Shown: positions 48,285-56,933 of the stretch, piece by piece | Numbering within the stretch: the stretch's first letter is position 1 | Layout of the letters: each line of letters begins with the position of its first letter | Assembly (NCBI RefSeq): GCF_018982945.1 | Contig: NZ_JABRXE010000002.1 | Span: forward strand, 124,001 to 188,000 | Source: Anaerostipes faecalis | GTDB lineage: Bacteria > Bacillota > Clostridia > Lachnospirales > Lachnospiraceae | Direction: 5' to 3' | DNA length: 64,000 nucleotides | Translations under genes and position numbers: made by a program | Notes under the pieces: generated by a model | Database searches by the model: none | What the model was told of the DNA's origin: nothing | The model's input: the letters and a program-made list of their open reading frames with translations, nothing else

Positions 48285-49676
48285 CTATTTATTCTGTAAT
48301 TCTTTGTCAATTGCTGCAGCTGCTTTCTTCCCTGCACCCATGGCAAGAATAACTGTAGCTGCACCTGTTACAGTGTCACCTCCAGCGTATACACCATCTT
48401 TACTTGTCTTCATTGTGTCTTCATCTACGATAATTCCGCCCCATCTCTGTGTATCCAGACCTGGTGTAGTCTGACGAATCAAAGGATTAGGACTCTGTCC
48501 GATTGCAATAATCACTGTATCAACATCCAGATCATAATTTGATCCTTCAATCGGCTGTGGAGAACGTCTTCCAGATGCATCCGGCTCTCCTAATTCCTGC
48601 TTGATGATTTCCATCTTATTGACCCATCCATTTTCATCAGCTTTGATGGATGCAGGGTTATTTAAGAATTTGAAAATAATTCCTTCCTCTTTTGCATGAT
48701 GGAGTTCTTCCAGACGTGCCGGAGCTTCTTCTTCACTACGGCGATATACAATATATACTTCTTCTGCTCCAAGACGTTTTGCTGTTCTTGCTGCATCCAT
48801 AGCTACGTTACCTGCACCTACAACAGCTACTTTCTTTCCTACTTTTACAGGTGTTGGACATTCTGGGAATTTATAACCTTTCATCAGGTTGACACGAGTT
48901 AAAAATTCATTTGCAGAATAAACACCCAGATGGTTTTCTCCTGGAATATTTAAAAATCTTGGAAGTCCGGCTCCACTTCCTACGAATACAGCTTCATATC
49001 CTTCTTCCATCAATTCATCAATCGTAACGGAACGTCCCACGATTACATTTGTCTTGATTTCTACACCCAGTTTTTCTACTGTCTCGATTTCTTTTGCAAC
49101 TAAATCCTTTGGAAGACGGAATTCAGGAATACCATAACTTAATACGCCTCCTGCCTTATGCAGTGCTTCAAATACAGTAACATCGTATCCTTTTTTGATC
49201 AGTTCCCCTGCACAGGTAATTCCTGCCGGTCCACATCCTACTACAGCTACTTTCTTACCGTTTTTTTCGATTTTCACTTCTGTCGGTTTTGCATTTGCCA
49301 TATGCCAGTCTGCAACAAAACGTTCCATACGTCCGATACCAACTGGTTCTCCTTTGATACCACGTACACACTTTCCTTCACACTGGTTTTCCTGTGGACA
49401 GACACGTCCGCAGATGGCAGGTAATGCATTTTCGCTTGTGATAACTTCATAAGCACCTTCAAAATCTCCTGCTGCAACTTTTTCAATAAACGCAGGAATC
49501 GGTACATTAACAGGACATCCATTTACACAAGGTTTATTTTTACAATTTAAGCAGCGTGTTGCTTCTTCCATTGCCATTTCTTTTGTATATCCCAGAGCAA
49601 CCTCTTCAAAATTCTTATTTCGTACATTAGGATCCTGTTCAGGCATCGCTACTTTTTTCAGGCTCATATTTGCCAT
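48285..49676 (-). CDS. nfnB: NADP-dependent oxidoreductase, GltD/NfnB subunit
   Basis: Start ATG 49676 (463 residues) follows GGGGGAAA. The N-terminus has the iron-sulfur region EATRCLNCKNKPCVNGCPVN and ICGRVCPQENQCEGKC, then FAD-binding AVVGCGPAGITCAGELIKKG and a second dinucleotide-binding motif AVVGAGNVAMDAARTAKRLG. The protein is often named glutamate synthase small subunit. The adjacent FNR-type gene makes the NfnAB pair more likely, which couples NADH, reduced ferredoxin and NADP. There is no large glutamate synthase gene here. Confidence 0.88.
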   Translation of the reverse strand: MANMSLKKVAMPEQDPNVRNKNFEEVALGYTKEMAMEEATRCLNCKNKPCVNGCPVNVPIPAFIEKVAAGDFEGAYEVITSENALPAICGRVCPQENQCEGKCVRGIKGEPVGIGRMERFVADWHMANAKPTEVKIEKNGKKVAVVGCGPAGITCAGELIKKGYDVTVFEALHKAGGVLSYGIPEFRLPKDLVAKEIETVEKLGVEIKTNVIVGRSVTIDELMEEGYEAVFVGSGAGLPRFLNIPGENHLGVYSANEFLTRVNLMKGYKFPECPTPVKVGKKVAVVGAGNVAMDAARTAKRLGAEEVYIVYRRSEEEAPARLEELHHAKEEGIIFKFLNNPASIKADENGWVNKMEIIKQELGEPDASGRRSPQPIEGSNYDLDVDTVIIAIGQSPNPLIRQTTPGLDTQRWGGIIVDEDTMKTSKDGVYAGGDTVTGAATVILAMGAGKKAAAAIDKELQNK

Positions 49677-49678
49677 GA

Positions 49679-50500
49679 CTATTTCCCCCTTCCAATTCTG
49701 CATTCATGTTCTTCTTCTCTAAACATTCCCTGACGTTGCATACATTCATCAAAATCAACTTTGAATCCATCAAAATCTGGTCCGTCTACGCATGCGAATT
49801 TTGTCTCACCACCAACAGTTACACGACAACCTCCGCACATTCCAGTTCCGTCGATCATGATCGGATTCAGGGATACAGTTGTTGGAATATCGTACTCTTT
49901 TGTAATCTTTACTACATTTTTCATCATGATCAGTGGTCCGATTGCAATAACTTCATCGTATTTTACCCCGGATTTAATCTGTTCTTCCAAGACTGTTGTA
50001 ACAAATCCTTTTGTTCCAAGGCTTCCATCATCTGTTGCAATATATACATTATCACAGAATTCTTCAAATAATTCCTTAAGGATAACAAATTCTGCACTCT
50101 TACCACCAATGATTACATCGACAGGTACTCCCATCTTAGCCAGTTTACGAAGCTGTGGATATAAAGGTGCTGCACCCACTCCTCCGGCAACTCCTATTAC
50201 ACGTTCACATTTATGTAATGGAGAAGGCTGTCCTAAAGGACCAACAAAGTCCTGTACATAGTCTCCTTCTTCTTTTTTACTCAATAATTCTGTTGAATAA
50301 CCAACCACCTGATAGATAATGGTTACTGTTTCTTTTTCACGGTCAAAATCAGCAATGGTCAATGGAATTCTTTCCCCGTCTTCATCTACCCTGATGATGA
50401 TAAACTGTCCAGGTTCACATTTTCTTGCTACGTATGGAGCTTCAATCTCCATTAACTCAACAAGATTGTTAAGTTTCGTTTTCTTTACGATTTTATACAC
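49679..50500 (-). CDS. nfnA: FAD/NAD-binding, [2Fe-2S] NfnA subunit (sulfide/dihydroorotate dehydrogenase-type)
   Basis: The protein has an FNR-like FAD domain (CEPGQFIIIRVDEDGERIPL), an NAD domain (VIGVAGGVGAAPLYPQLRKL) and a C-terminal [2Fe-2S] Cys set in MCGGCRVTVGGETKFACVDG. I place the start at GTG 50500 (MYKIVKKTKLNN, 273 residues), six bases after AGAGGTG; two upstream GTG codons are too close to that site. It ends two bases before the nfnB start, so the two subunits are coupled. Confidence 0.88.
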   Translation of the reverse strand: MYKIVKKTKLNNLVELMEIEAPYVARKCEPGQFIIIRVDEDGERIPLTIADFDREKETVTIIYQVVGYSTELLSKKEEGDYVQDFVGPLGQPSPLHKCERVIGVAGGVGAAPLYPQLRKLAKMGVPVDVIIGGKSAEFVILKELFEEFCDNVYIATDDGSLGTKGFVTTVLEEQIKSGVKYDEVIAIGPLIMMKNVVKITKEYDIPTTVSLNPIMIDGTGMCGGCRVTVGGETKFACVDGPDFDGFKVDFDECMQRQGMFREEEHECRIGRGK

Positions 50501-50706
50501 CACGTACACCTCTTTCTCAAAATATATCTTTCTACATTATACATGTTAAAAGTTCAATAGAAAAGAACTTTTTTTAAAATGTGTAATGCAATTGTTTTAT
50601 TTCATTATCAGCATCTATCCACGACTAGTCTTTCTCAATGGATGAATAATAATTTCATAATAATTTTCTGCCGTTCTATCATTCTCCCATAAAACTATTA
50701 TAACAG

Positions 50707-50740
50707 AAAAAGGAAAAGCAATCACATGCTTTTCCTTTTT
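50707..50740 (-). terminator. Intrinsic terminator of the amine/amino acid oxidation operon
   Basis: A perfect 14-bp stem (50707-50720 with 50727-50740, AAGGAAAAGCA arm) lies 35 bp after the alcohol dehydrogenase stop. The rest of 50510-50706 holds a TATAAT at 50536-50541 on the minus strand, perhaps the nfnA promoter, and nothing else I can name. Confidence 0.85.
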
Positions 50741-50774
50741 CCCTTCAAATGCTATAGAAGTATATAGAATAATT

Positions 50775-51932
50775 TTACTTATTCTCCTTATATAATTTAA
50801 TAAACAGATTTTCAAAATCCGCCTCTGTAAATATGACTGGATTATCAAAAGTTTCTTCTGCATTTGCTGCTGTATGAGCAAGTCTCTTAAAATCCTTTGG
50901 ATCCACAACATCCAATTCACAGAACTTTGGTATATTTAATCTTTCAGCCAATTCTTCCATATAGTCAACACCTGCATATGCTGCCTCTTCAACTGTTTTT
51001 CCTTCTACAACAACCCCGAGGAATCTGGCTACATCTGCATATTTTTCCGGTGCTCCTGGAACACTTAATCGACTGACTTCTGGAAGCATCATTGCATTGG
51101 CAACTCCATGAGGAATATCATAATATCCACCCAGTGCCTCTGAAATAGAATGAACAGATGCCACATCTGAATTTCCAAAAGCTGCTCCCGCCATACAGCT
51201 TGCTGCCATCATATCAACATAAGCTTCTTCACTATTTTCTTCTACCGCTTTTACAAGACTCTTTCCTATGAGCCTGATGGCAGTTTCTGCCAATGCATCT
51301 GTAAATGGATTTGCCGCTTTACATACATATGCTTCTACTGCATGGGTCAATGCATCCATTCCTGTGGATGCCAGCAATCTTTTCGGAAGATTTATTAGAA
51401 CATCTGGATCAAGTACAGCAACTTTTGCGCTGACCTCATCTCCCCAGATACAGTCCTTTTCCAGTGTTTTTGTATTATTTACAATAGACTCATGGGTAAC
51501 TTCACTTCCTGTTCCACAAGTTGTAGGGACACAAATCAAAGGGGTTATTACATTTTTAAGGTTTCCTTCTCTCCAGTCTTCACATTTCCCGCCATTTTCA
51601 AGAATTGCCCCTATTGCCTTGGCTGTATCAATGGCTGATCCTCCACCTACTGCAACCATAGAATCAATTTGCTGTTCTTTTGCAAAAGCTGCTCCCCGCT
51701 CAATATCCACATCTCTTGGATTCGGAACAATTTCTGACCACAAAATATATTCTATATTTTTCGCTTTAAAATCTTCAAAAACAGGATCAAGCAAACCTGT
51801 ATCAAGCATTGGCTTATCTGTTACGATTAATGTTTTCTTCCCTATCTTTGCCGCCTCGTCAGCTACCTGTCTGATAGCTCCACGTTCAAATATAATTTTA
51901 GTCGGCATATAAAATTTAAATGGTTGAATCAT
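50775..51932 (-). CDS. Iron-containing alcohol dehydrogenase (group III)
   Basis: Start ATG 51932 (385 residues) follows GAAGGAGA. The enzyme has the NAD-binding GGGSAIDTAKAIGA near residue 95, CVPTTCGTGSEVT near 140, and the metal ligands in HAVEAYVCKAANPFTDALAE, SVHSISEALGGYYDIPHGVANA. It interconverts an alcohol and an aldehyde. As the last gene of an amine/amino acid oxidation operon it probably reduces the aldehyde product to an alcohol and reoxidises NADH; this is inference from context. Confidence 0.9.
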   Translation of the reverse strand: MIQPFKFYMPTKIIFERGAIRQVADEAAKIGKKTLIVTDKPMLDTGLLDPVFEDFKAKNIEYILWSEIVPNPRDVDIERGAAFAKEQQIDSMVAVGGGSAIDTAKAIGAILENGGKCEDWREGNLKNVITPLICVPTTCGTGSEVTHESIVNNTKTLEKDCIWGDEVSAKVAVLDPDVLINLPKRLLASTGMDALTHAVEAYVCKAANPFTDALAETAIRLIGKSLVKAVEENSEEAYVDMMAASCMAGAAFGNSDVASVHSISEALGGYYDIPHGVANAMMLPEVSRLSVPGAPEKYADVARFLGVVVEGKTVEEAAYAGVDYMEELAERLNIPKFCELDVVDPKDFKRLAHTAANAEETFDNPVIFTEADFENLFIKLYKENK

Positions 51933-51952
51933 ATTTTTCTCCTTCAATATAT

Positions 51953-53467
51953 TTATCCTAGTACAAATCCTGCTACCAGATACATTACACCGGAAATAAC
52001 TGCCGAAATAATAAAATATGGCTGACAGGCAATATACTGTTCATATATCTTTACACCACAGGATCTTGCTGATACTACTCCAAGGTCAGATACAACACAT
52101 GCATTAGCACCAAACAGACTTGCAGAAATCAACGCCCCTAAACATAACGGAACGTTTGCCCCCATATTACTAAGTACGACCATTAGAACTGGAATTGCTA
52201 TCTGGAACAATGTATAATTCAGACTAAATAAATATTCTTCGCAGCAGAAAAATACAAAAATCAGGAACGGTATCAGACTTGGAATAGGTATTGCATTACA
52301 AACCCCCTGTACAAATGCTTCCATGCCCATAGCATACATTACTTCCTGCATACAATATCCGATCATCAAGATCATGACCATATCCATCATGTCAAGAAAT
52401 CCGTCAACTGTACATTGTACATAATCACTAATTGTCATCAATCCCTGAAGTACATATAATACTCCGGTAAAAATTGCAGCAATACCAAATGCCAGATAAC
52501 AGTTTAAATCCGTTGCAATCAGTGCAACTACAATTACAATAATCGGAAGAATCAGATTTAATACACTGACATTTTGCGTTCTTGGATTATTTTCGTCAAA
52601 CCCATCATCTTCGTCATCATCTTCACCACCATCAATTGCACCCATCTGGATTCCTTCTTCTTCCATCATCTGATATGCTTTTTTCATTGGTCCGATTTTT
52701 GGAAAAATTCCAACAGCAAATAATAGTGCAATCACACAGGCAACAATACAATAAAACATAAACGGAATCGTCTGTATGAAAATATGCGTTGCTTCTGCAC
52801 GGCTTTCAACATTTTTTGCATTTGCAATCTGATAGATTACAAAATATCCCCATGCGCCAAATGGAAGCATTTCTGAAACATTGATACTTAATGTTCGAAC
52901 AACATATGCCAACGCCAGTTTAGGTTTTCTAATCGCTTCCATCAGTGGAGAAAAAGACGCTCCTGCAGTTAAAGCCGATACATAATCATCAATAGATGTT
53001 GCTCCCGCATATACTCCAGATGCCGCAAGAATCATTTTCTCATTTTTACCAAATCGGGATGTAATAAAATCTGCAAATGCCTTTGTACTTCCGCTTCGCT
53101 TCATGGCAATGATGATTCCTCCACATAAGAAAAAGGACATATACATCTGTATATCTTCTTCATCTGCAAGAACTACCATTAAATCATCAAAGAAACCACC
53201 TACACATCCTAATTTGTACCATAAAATATAAGATGAAAACGTACCCAGTATCAAACTGCTCATTACATCTTTTGTTGTCAGCGCATAAACAAACAGTACA
53301 ACAATTGGTGCAAGAATCAGAATATTTCCTTCGATCATACTTTTGGGCAACAGAAAAAATATAATATTCATGATCAGATAAAAAGACCATAGTTTTACCA
53401 TTTTAGGATCAATTTGTTTTGGATTCATATAATACAGAATCCTTTTGATTATATTTTTTTCACTCAT
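51953..53467 (-). CDS. NhaC family Na+/H+ antiporter-like transporter
   Basis: Start ATG 53467 (504 residues) follows AGGAAGTG. The protein has about twelve membrane segments and the NhaC-type motif GATSIDDYVSALTAGASFSPLM (partial) with acidic residues in the membrane. An acidic cytoplasmic loop (DGGEDDDEDDGFDENNPRT) splits it in two halves. Members include Na+/H+ and solute/H+ exchangers. Within this operon it may import the amine or amino acid that feeds the oxidase; the substrate cannot be read from sequence. Confidence 0.82.
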   Translation of the reverse strand: MSEKNIIKRILYYMNPKQIDPKMVKLWSFYLIMNIIFFLLPKSMIEGNILILAPIVVLFVYALTTKDVMSSLILGTFSSYILWYKLGCVGGFFDDLMVVLADEEDIQMYMSFFLCGGIIIAMKRSGSTKAFADFITSRFGKNEKMILAASGVYAGATSIDDYVSALTAGASFSPLMEAIRKPKLALAYVVRTLSINVSEMLPFGAWGYFVIYQIANAKNVESRAEATHIFIQTIPFMFYCIVACVIALLFAVGIFPKIGPMKKAYQMMEEEGIQMGAIDGGEDDDEDDGFDENNPRTQNVSVLNLILPIIVIVVALIATDLNCYLAFGIAAIFTGVLYVLQGLMTISDYVQCTVDGFLDMMDMVMILMIGYCMQEVMYAMGMEAFVQGVCNAIPIPSLIPFLIFVFFCCEEYLFSLNYTLFQIAIPVLMVVLSNMGANVPLCLGALISASLFGANACVVSDLGVVSARSCGVKIYEQYIACQPYFIISAVISGVMYLVAGFVLG

Positions 53468-53541
53468 ATTTTTCACTTCCTATCTTTCCAAAAGAAAAGG
53501 ACATAAGCAGCTATTGCGCCATATCCTTTTCTTTCATCATT

Positions 53542-54678
53542 TTAACGGTCTGCCTTAAAACGGTCATATCGTAAAGGACTGATATCTACAATGGTATCTT
53601 CTCCCACGACCATCTGTGCAAGCATAAGTCCTACTGCCGGTGCAGTTCCAAATCCATGTCCTGTAAATGCGCATGCCAGAATCAGACCAGGTACTTCTTC
53701 TACCGGGCTGATAACAGGAACACCATCAATACAAAGATCTAACCATCCACCCCAACTTCTTACAATCTTAGCATCTTTCAGTGCCGGGATATATCCCATG
53801 ATCGCACGACATCCTGCTGACATCGTTAAAGAAGATGTTCTAAGATCTGTTAACTCTTTATCTGCAGCTTCTTCAAGTCCACATTCAGAACCAAATACAA
53901 AAGATCCGTGAGCAGCCTGATGTCCATAGAAATCTGCATCTGCGGTTCCAAGCATTTGTTTAAACATTGGTGGCTGCATTTCTGTAACCAGAGCTTCTTC
54001 AAAATATTTAGTCATAGGAATATCAATACCTACAGTTCTTGCAATTTCTCTGCTTTCATATCCTGCTGCAAGGATAATAGTTTCTCCTTCAAATACAGTG
54101 CCATCAACTGTTATAACTTTTCTTGCCTTTCCTCTTACCTTTTCAATTTTCTTTACAGGTGCACCTTTGATAAAAGATACTCCTAATTCTACTGCTCTTT
54201 TGTAATATGCCAGAGTTGTCATCATTGGATTTGCATGTCCATCTGTTGGACACCAGCTGGCTCCAATGATATCATCAGATAAATATGGATTAATTTCTTT
54301 TACTTCTTTTGCATCAATCATTCGCACATCCAGACCAACACTCTGTGCATTTGTTGCCAGCTGATTTAACTTCTTTAAATGTGCTTCTGTTTTTCCAAGA
54401 CGCAGGTTTCCTTCCTGACAGTACTCCACATCTACCCCTAATTCTTCAGATAAAGTAGGCCACATATTTTTGATAGCATACATAGCATATGGAAGTTCTC
54501 TCACATCACGTCCAGACTGACGGACACCTCCACCATTTCGACTGGATCCTCCATGCCCAATACTATCAGAAGCTTCTAATACAATAACATCTTTTACTCC
54601 GCGTTTTGCAAGATAGTATGCTGCTGCACAACCATTAACACCGCCACCGATAATTATTACTTCTGCTGTCTGTTTCAT
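53542..54678 (-). CDS. FAD-dependent oxidoreductase of the DAO family (HcnC / proline dehydrogenase beta-like)
   Basis: The 378-residue flavoprotein starts with VIIGGGVNGCAAAYYLAKRG and SSRNGGGVRQSGRD, followed by DAO-family core and the C-terminal FTGHGFGTAPAVGLMLAQMV. There is no covalent-FAD Cys like that of monomeric sarcosine oxidase that I can identify. It is probably the catalytic subunit that oxidises the C-N bond of an amine or amino acid, handing electrons to the [2Fe-2S] and ferredoxin-type subunits encoded just upstream. Its ATG overlaps the stop of the BFD-like gene. Confidence 0.88.
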   Translation of the reverse strand: MKQTAEVIIIGGGVNGCAAAYYLAKRGVKDVIVLEASDSIGHGGSSRNGGGVRQSGRDVRELPYAMYAIKNMWPTLSEELGVDVEYCQEGNLRLGKTEAHLKKLNQLATNAQSVGLDVRMIDAKEVKEINPYLSDDIIGASWCPTDGHANPMMTTLAYYKRAVELGVSFIKGAPVKKIEKVRGKARKVITVDGTVFEGETIILAAGYESREIARTVGIDIPMTKYFEEALVTEMQPPMFKQMLGTADADFYGHQAAHGSFVFGSECGLEEAADKELTDLRTSSLTMSAGCRAIMGYIPALKDAKIVRSWGGWLDLCIDGVPVISPVEEVPGLILACAFTGHGFGTAPAVGLMLAQMVVGEDTIVDISPLRYDRFKADR

Positions 54679-55004
54679 TACTGGTCACCTCCATCTCTTC
54701 CAAGAATCTCCATTGTCATCGGACGCATTGGAGCTCTTGATACTGCAGGCTCCAATTCAGCAGGAGATATCTTTAATTCTCTTGCAACAATTCCTTTTAC
54801 CAGTTTTCCACAGGTCTGTCCCTGACAAAGTCCCATTCCACTTCTTAAAAAACGACGAATTTCTTCTATTGTAAACATTCCCGCATGAACTGCCTGTCTG
54901 ATTTCTCCTTTGGTCACTTCCTCACAGCGACATACTAACATATCATCATCCGGCTGCGGTACATATTCTCCAATTTCTTTTAATTTATCATCTACACTAA
55001 TCAT
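54678..55004 (-). CDS. BFD-like [2Fe-2S] protein, oxidase subunit
   Basis: The 108-residue protein is a BFD-like [2Fe-2S] module: LVCRCEEVTKGEIRQAVHAG with a CxC pair and MGLCQGQTCGKLVKGIV with a Cx4C pair. In HcnB-type proteins this module is fused to the FAD subunit; here it is a separate gene, as in the archaeal proline dehydrogenase complex. It overlaps the DAO-family gene by one base. Confidence 0.88.
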   Translation of the reverse strand: MISVDDKLKEIGEYVPQPDDDMLVCRCEEVTKGEIRQAVHAGMFTIEEIRRFLRSGMGLCQGQTCGKLVKGIVARELKISPAELEPAVSRAPMRPMTMEILGRDGGDQ

Positions 55005-55016
55005 ATCCGCATCCTC

Positions 55017-56585
55017 CTATCTTTTGAAAAAGCGAGCTTTATCAACCATATCTGCCGGTACTTTAATCGTTAACAGATTGGTATGATCAAATGCTTTTGC
55101 ACTTTTGACACCAATAACTTCTGCTTCACAAACCGGGCTTCCACTACGGTCAAATGCCATTCCTTTGTCACCTTTTTGTGGCAGAGGCAAAAATTCATAT
55201 GGCATTGTAACACTTGCATATCCTTCCTCGTATCCTTCATCGATCAGGAAGATTGCCTGTCCGGAACAAGAAGCTACACACATTCCACATCCGATACATT
55301 CTTTTTCCACATCTACAACTGGAAGAGATGTGATATTTTCACCAATGCTAATGCATCCTTTTGGACATGCATCCTGACAAGGATTACATGGGATGTTCTG
55401 TGTACATTCCATTACCGGATGAACACCTAATTTTTTTACAAAACCAGGATATCTTGCGATTTCATCATCAGCTACATATCCTTTTTTCAAAAGATTGGTA
55501 GAAATTTCAATTCCTTCTTCTGTTTCTTTTATAATCTTACCTCTGTTTTCAGGAGCAAACATACCTTTACGGAGACTTCCTAAAGCATGTTCCAACGCTT
55601 CGCATTGTGTCAGACGTTCTTCCTCTGTCAGATATCCTGCAGATGCTGCAATGGAGACACCGGCTATCCTTCCTTCAATCATAGCTGAACTTGCTTCTTC
55701 AATACTGGAAACATCACCTGCTGCAAAAATTCCATCCACAGATGTCTGTCCAAATTCATCACATTCCGGAATATATCCACCTGGTGTATCCAACATTTTA
55801 CATCCTGCCTGTTTTAATAACTGAGAGCTAGGTGACAATCCAACTGCCACACAGATGGTATCAACATCAAAATGTTTTTCTGTTCCAGGAATAAACTGGA
55901 ACTTATCATCTACTTCTGCAATGGTGACTCCAGTTACATATTCGTCACCTTCTGCTTCTTTAATTGTATGGGATAAATAAAATGGCACGCCACAACGAGA
56001 TACTTTAGATGCATGAACTCCATATCCACCAACTCTTGGAGCTGCATCTACCAGTGCTACTACTTCACATCCTGCCTGTAACAGCTGATAACTTACAACC
56101 AATCCTACATTTCCTGTTCCAAGCATCAATACTTTTTCTCCTGGCATTACATGGTGAAGATTCATCATTGTCTGTGCTGCACCGGCACCAATAACTCCAG
56201 GTTTAGTCCATCCCTTGAATGTAACCATATTTTCACTGGCTCCTGTTGCTACCAGAATGGAATCACCTTTAAAATGTTTTACCTGATCTCCAATTTTTAC
56301 TGTAATTTCTTTTTCAGGATACAATCCAATAACTGTTGCATTTAAAACAACTTCTACTCCATATTCCTCAGCTTCTTTTAATAAATCTTCTCCAATTTTG
56401 AAACCTCGGATTTTAGCTCTATGTTCTTTGGATCCAAAAAATTTATGAATCTGTTTAAACAGCTGTCCGCCTGGTTTTGCATTTTCGTCAAAAACAATTG
56501 GTTTCATTCCACATTTTGCGGCTTCAATGGCAGCAGATAACCCTGCAGGTCCTGCTCCGATTACAATCAAATCATATCTTTTCAT
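55017..56585 (-). CDS. NAD(P)/FAD-dependent oxidoreductase with C-terminal ferredoxin domain (HcnB-like subunit)
   Basis: Start ATG 56585 (522 residues) follows GGAGG by seven bases and overlaps the stop of the upstream [2Fe-2S] gene. The FAD motif VIGAGPAGLSAAIEAAKCG and the NAD motif MLGTGNVGLVVSYQLLQAG are followed by AAGDVSSIEEASSAM. The last 120 residues hold two 4Fe-4S Cys sets, CTQNIPCNPCQDACPKGC and CIGCGMCVASCSGQAI. This would pass electrons between the DAO subunit and NAD(P) or ferredoxin. The ferredoxin extension is not in classical HcnB. Confidence 0.88.
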   Translation of the reverse strand: MKRYDLIVIGAGPAGLSAAIEAAKCGMKPIVFDENAKPGGQLFKQIHKFFGSKEHRAKIRGFKIGEDLLKEAEEYGVEVVLNATVIGLYPEKEITVKIGDQVKHFKGDSILVATGASENMVTFKGWTKPGVIGAGAAQTMMNLHHVMPGEKVLMLGTGNVGLVVSYQLLQAGCEVVALVDAAPRVGGYGVHASKVSRCGVPFYLSHTIKEAEGDEYVTGVTIAEVDDKFQFIPGTEKHFDVDTICVAVGLSPSSQLLKQAGCKMLDTPGGYIPECDEFGQTSVDGIFAAGDVSSIEEASSAMIEGRIAGVSIAASAGYLTEEERLTQCEALEHALGSLRKGMFAPENRGKIIKETEEGIEISTNLLKKGYVADDEIARYPGFVKKLGVHPVMECTQNIPCNPCQDACPKGCISIGENITSLPVVDVEKECIGCGMCVASCSGQAIFLIDEGYEEGYASVTMPYEFLPLPQKGDKGMAFDRSGSPVCEAEVIGVKSAKAFDHTNLLTIKVPADMVDKARFFKR

Positions 56586-56911
56586 TATAGGCTGCCTCCT
56601 TCCTCTTTTGCTGTAACTCCATATTGAGTCTGCACTGTCATCCCCTCTTCCAATGGAGTAATACAAGTTCTCACATTTGGCTGTCCATTTACGATCATAA
56701 CGCAGTCTGTGCATCGTCCAATCGCACAAAAAATACCTCTTGGCTCATGACGTTTCTTTGTATATCTATGTACCATAACCCCTGCAGCTTTCAATGCTGC
56801 AGCAATCGGTTCACCTTCCATTCCTTCCATTTCTTTTCCATCAAAATAAAACTTTACCACTTTTTTTTCTGGTGCAGTTCCTAAAATTGGATGTTCTTTA
56901 ATTCTACCCAT
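56585..56911 (-). CDS. [2Fe-2S] ferredoxin-like subunit (HcnA-like)
   Basis: The 108-residue protein has a plant-type [2Fe-2S] Cys pattern in FCAIGRCTDCVMIVNGQPNV followed by RTC, that is Cx4Cx2Cx11C, and the upstream segment FYFDGKEMEGMEGEPIAAAL. It matches HcnA-like small subunits of hydrogen cyanide synthase, opine oxidase and hydroxyproline dehydrogenase complexes. It is 22 bases after the ornithine cyclodeaminase-family gene. Confidence 0.9.
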   Translation of the reverse strand: MGRIKEHPILGTAPEKKVVKFYFDGKEMEGMEGEPIAAALKAAGVMVHRYTKKRHEPRGIFCAIGRCTDCVMIVNGQPNVRTCITPLEEGMTVQTQYGVTAKEEGGSL

Positions 56912-56933
56912 GTTATTTCCTCCTATCTTTATA

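Noticed and set aside
48285-49676. Glutamate synthase small subunit as sole function
   Set aside because: No large subunit is present, and the adjacent FNR-type gene fits the Nfn complex better.
49706-50261. Plus-strand ORFs of 120-166 codons opposite nfnA
   Set aside because: They are antisense to conserved FAD/NAD-binding sequence and have no supporting features.
50615-50920. Small ORF downstream of and overlapping the alcohol dehydrogenase
   Set aside because: It covers the terminator and the end of the dehydrogenase gene in another frame, has no binding site and no recognisable sequence.
51268-51912. 214-codon plus-strand ORF inside the alcohol dehydrogenase gene
   Set aside because: It mirrors conserved dehydrogenase codons on the opposite strand and lacks a translation start signal.
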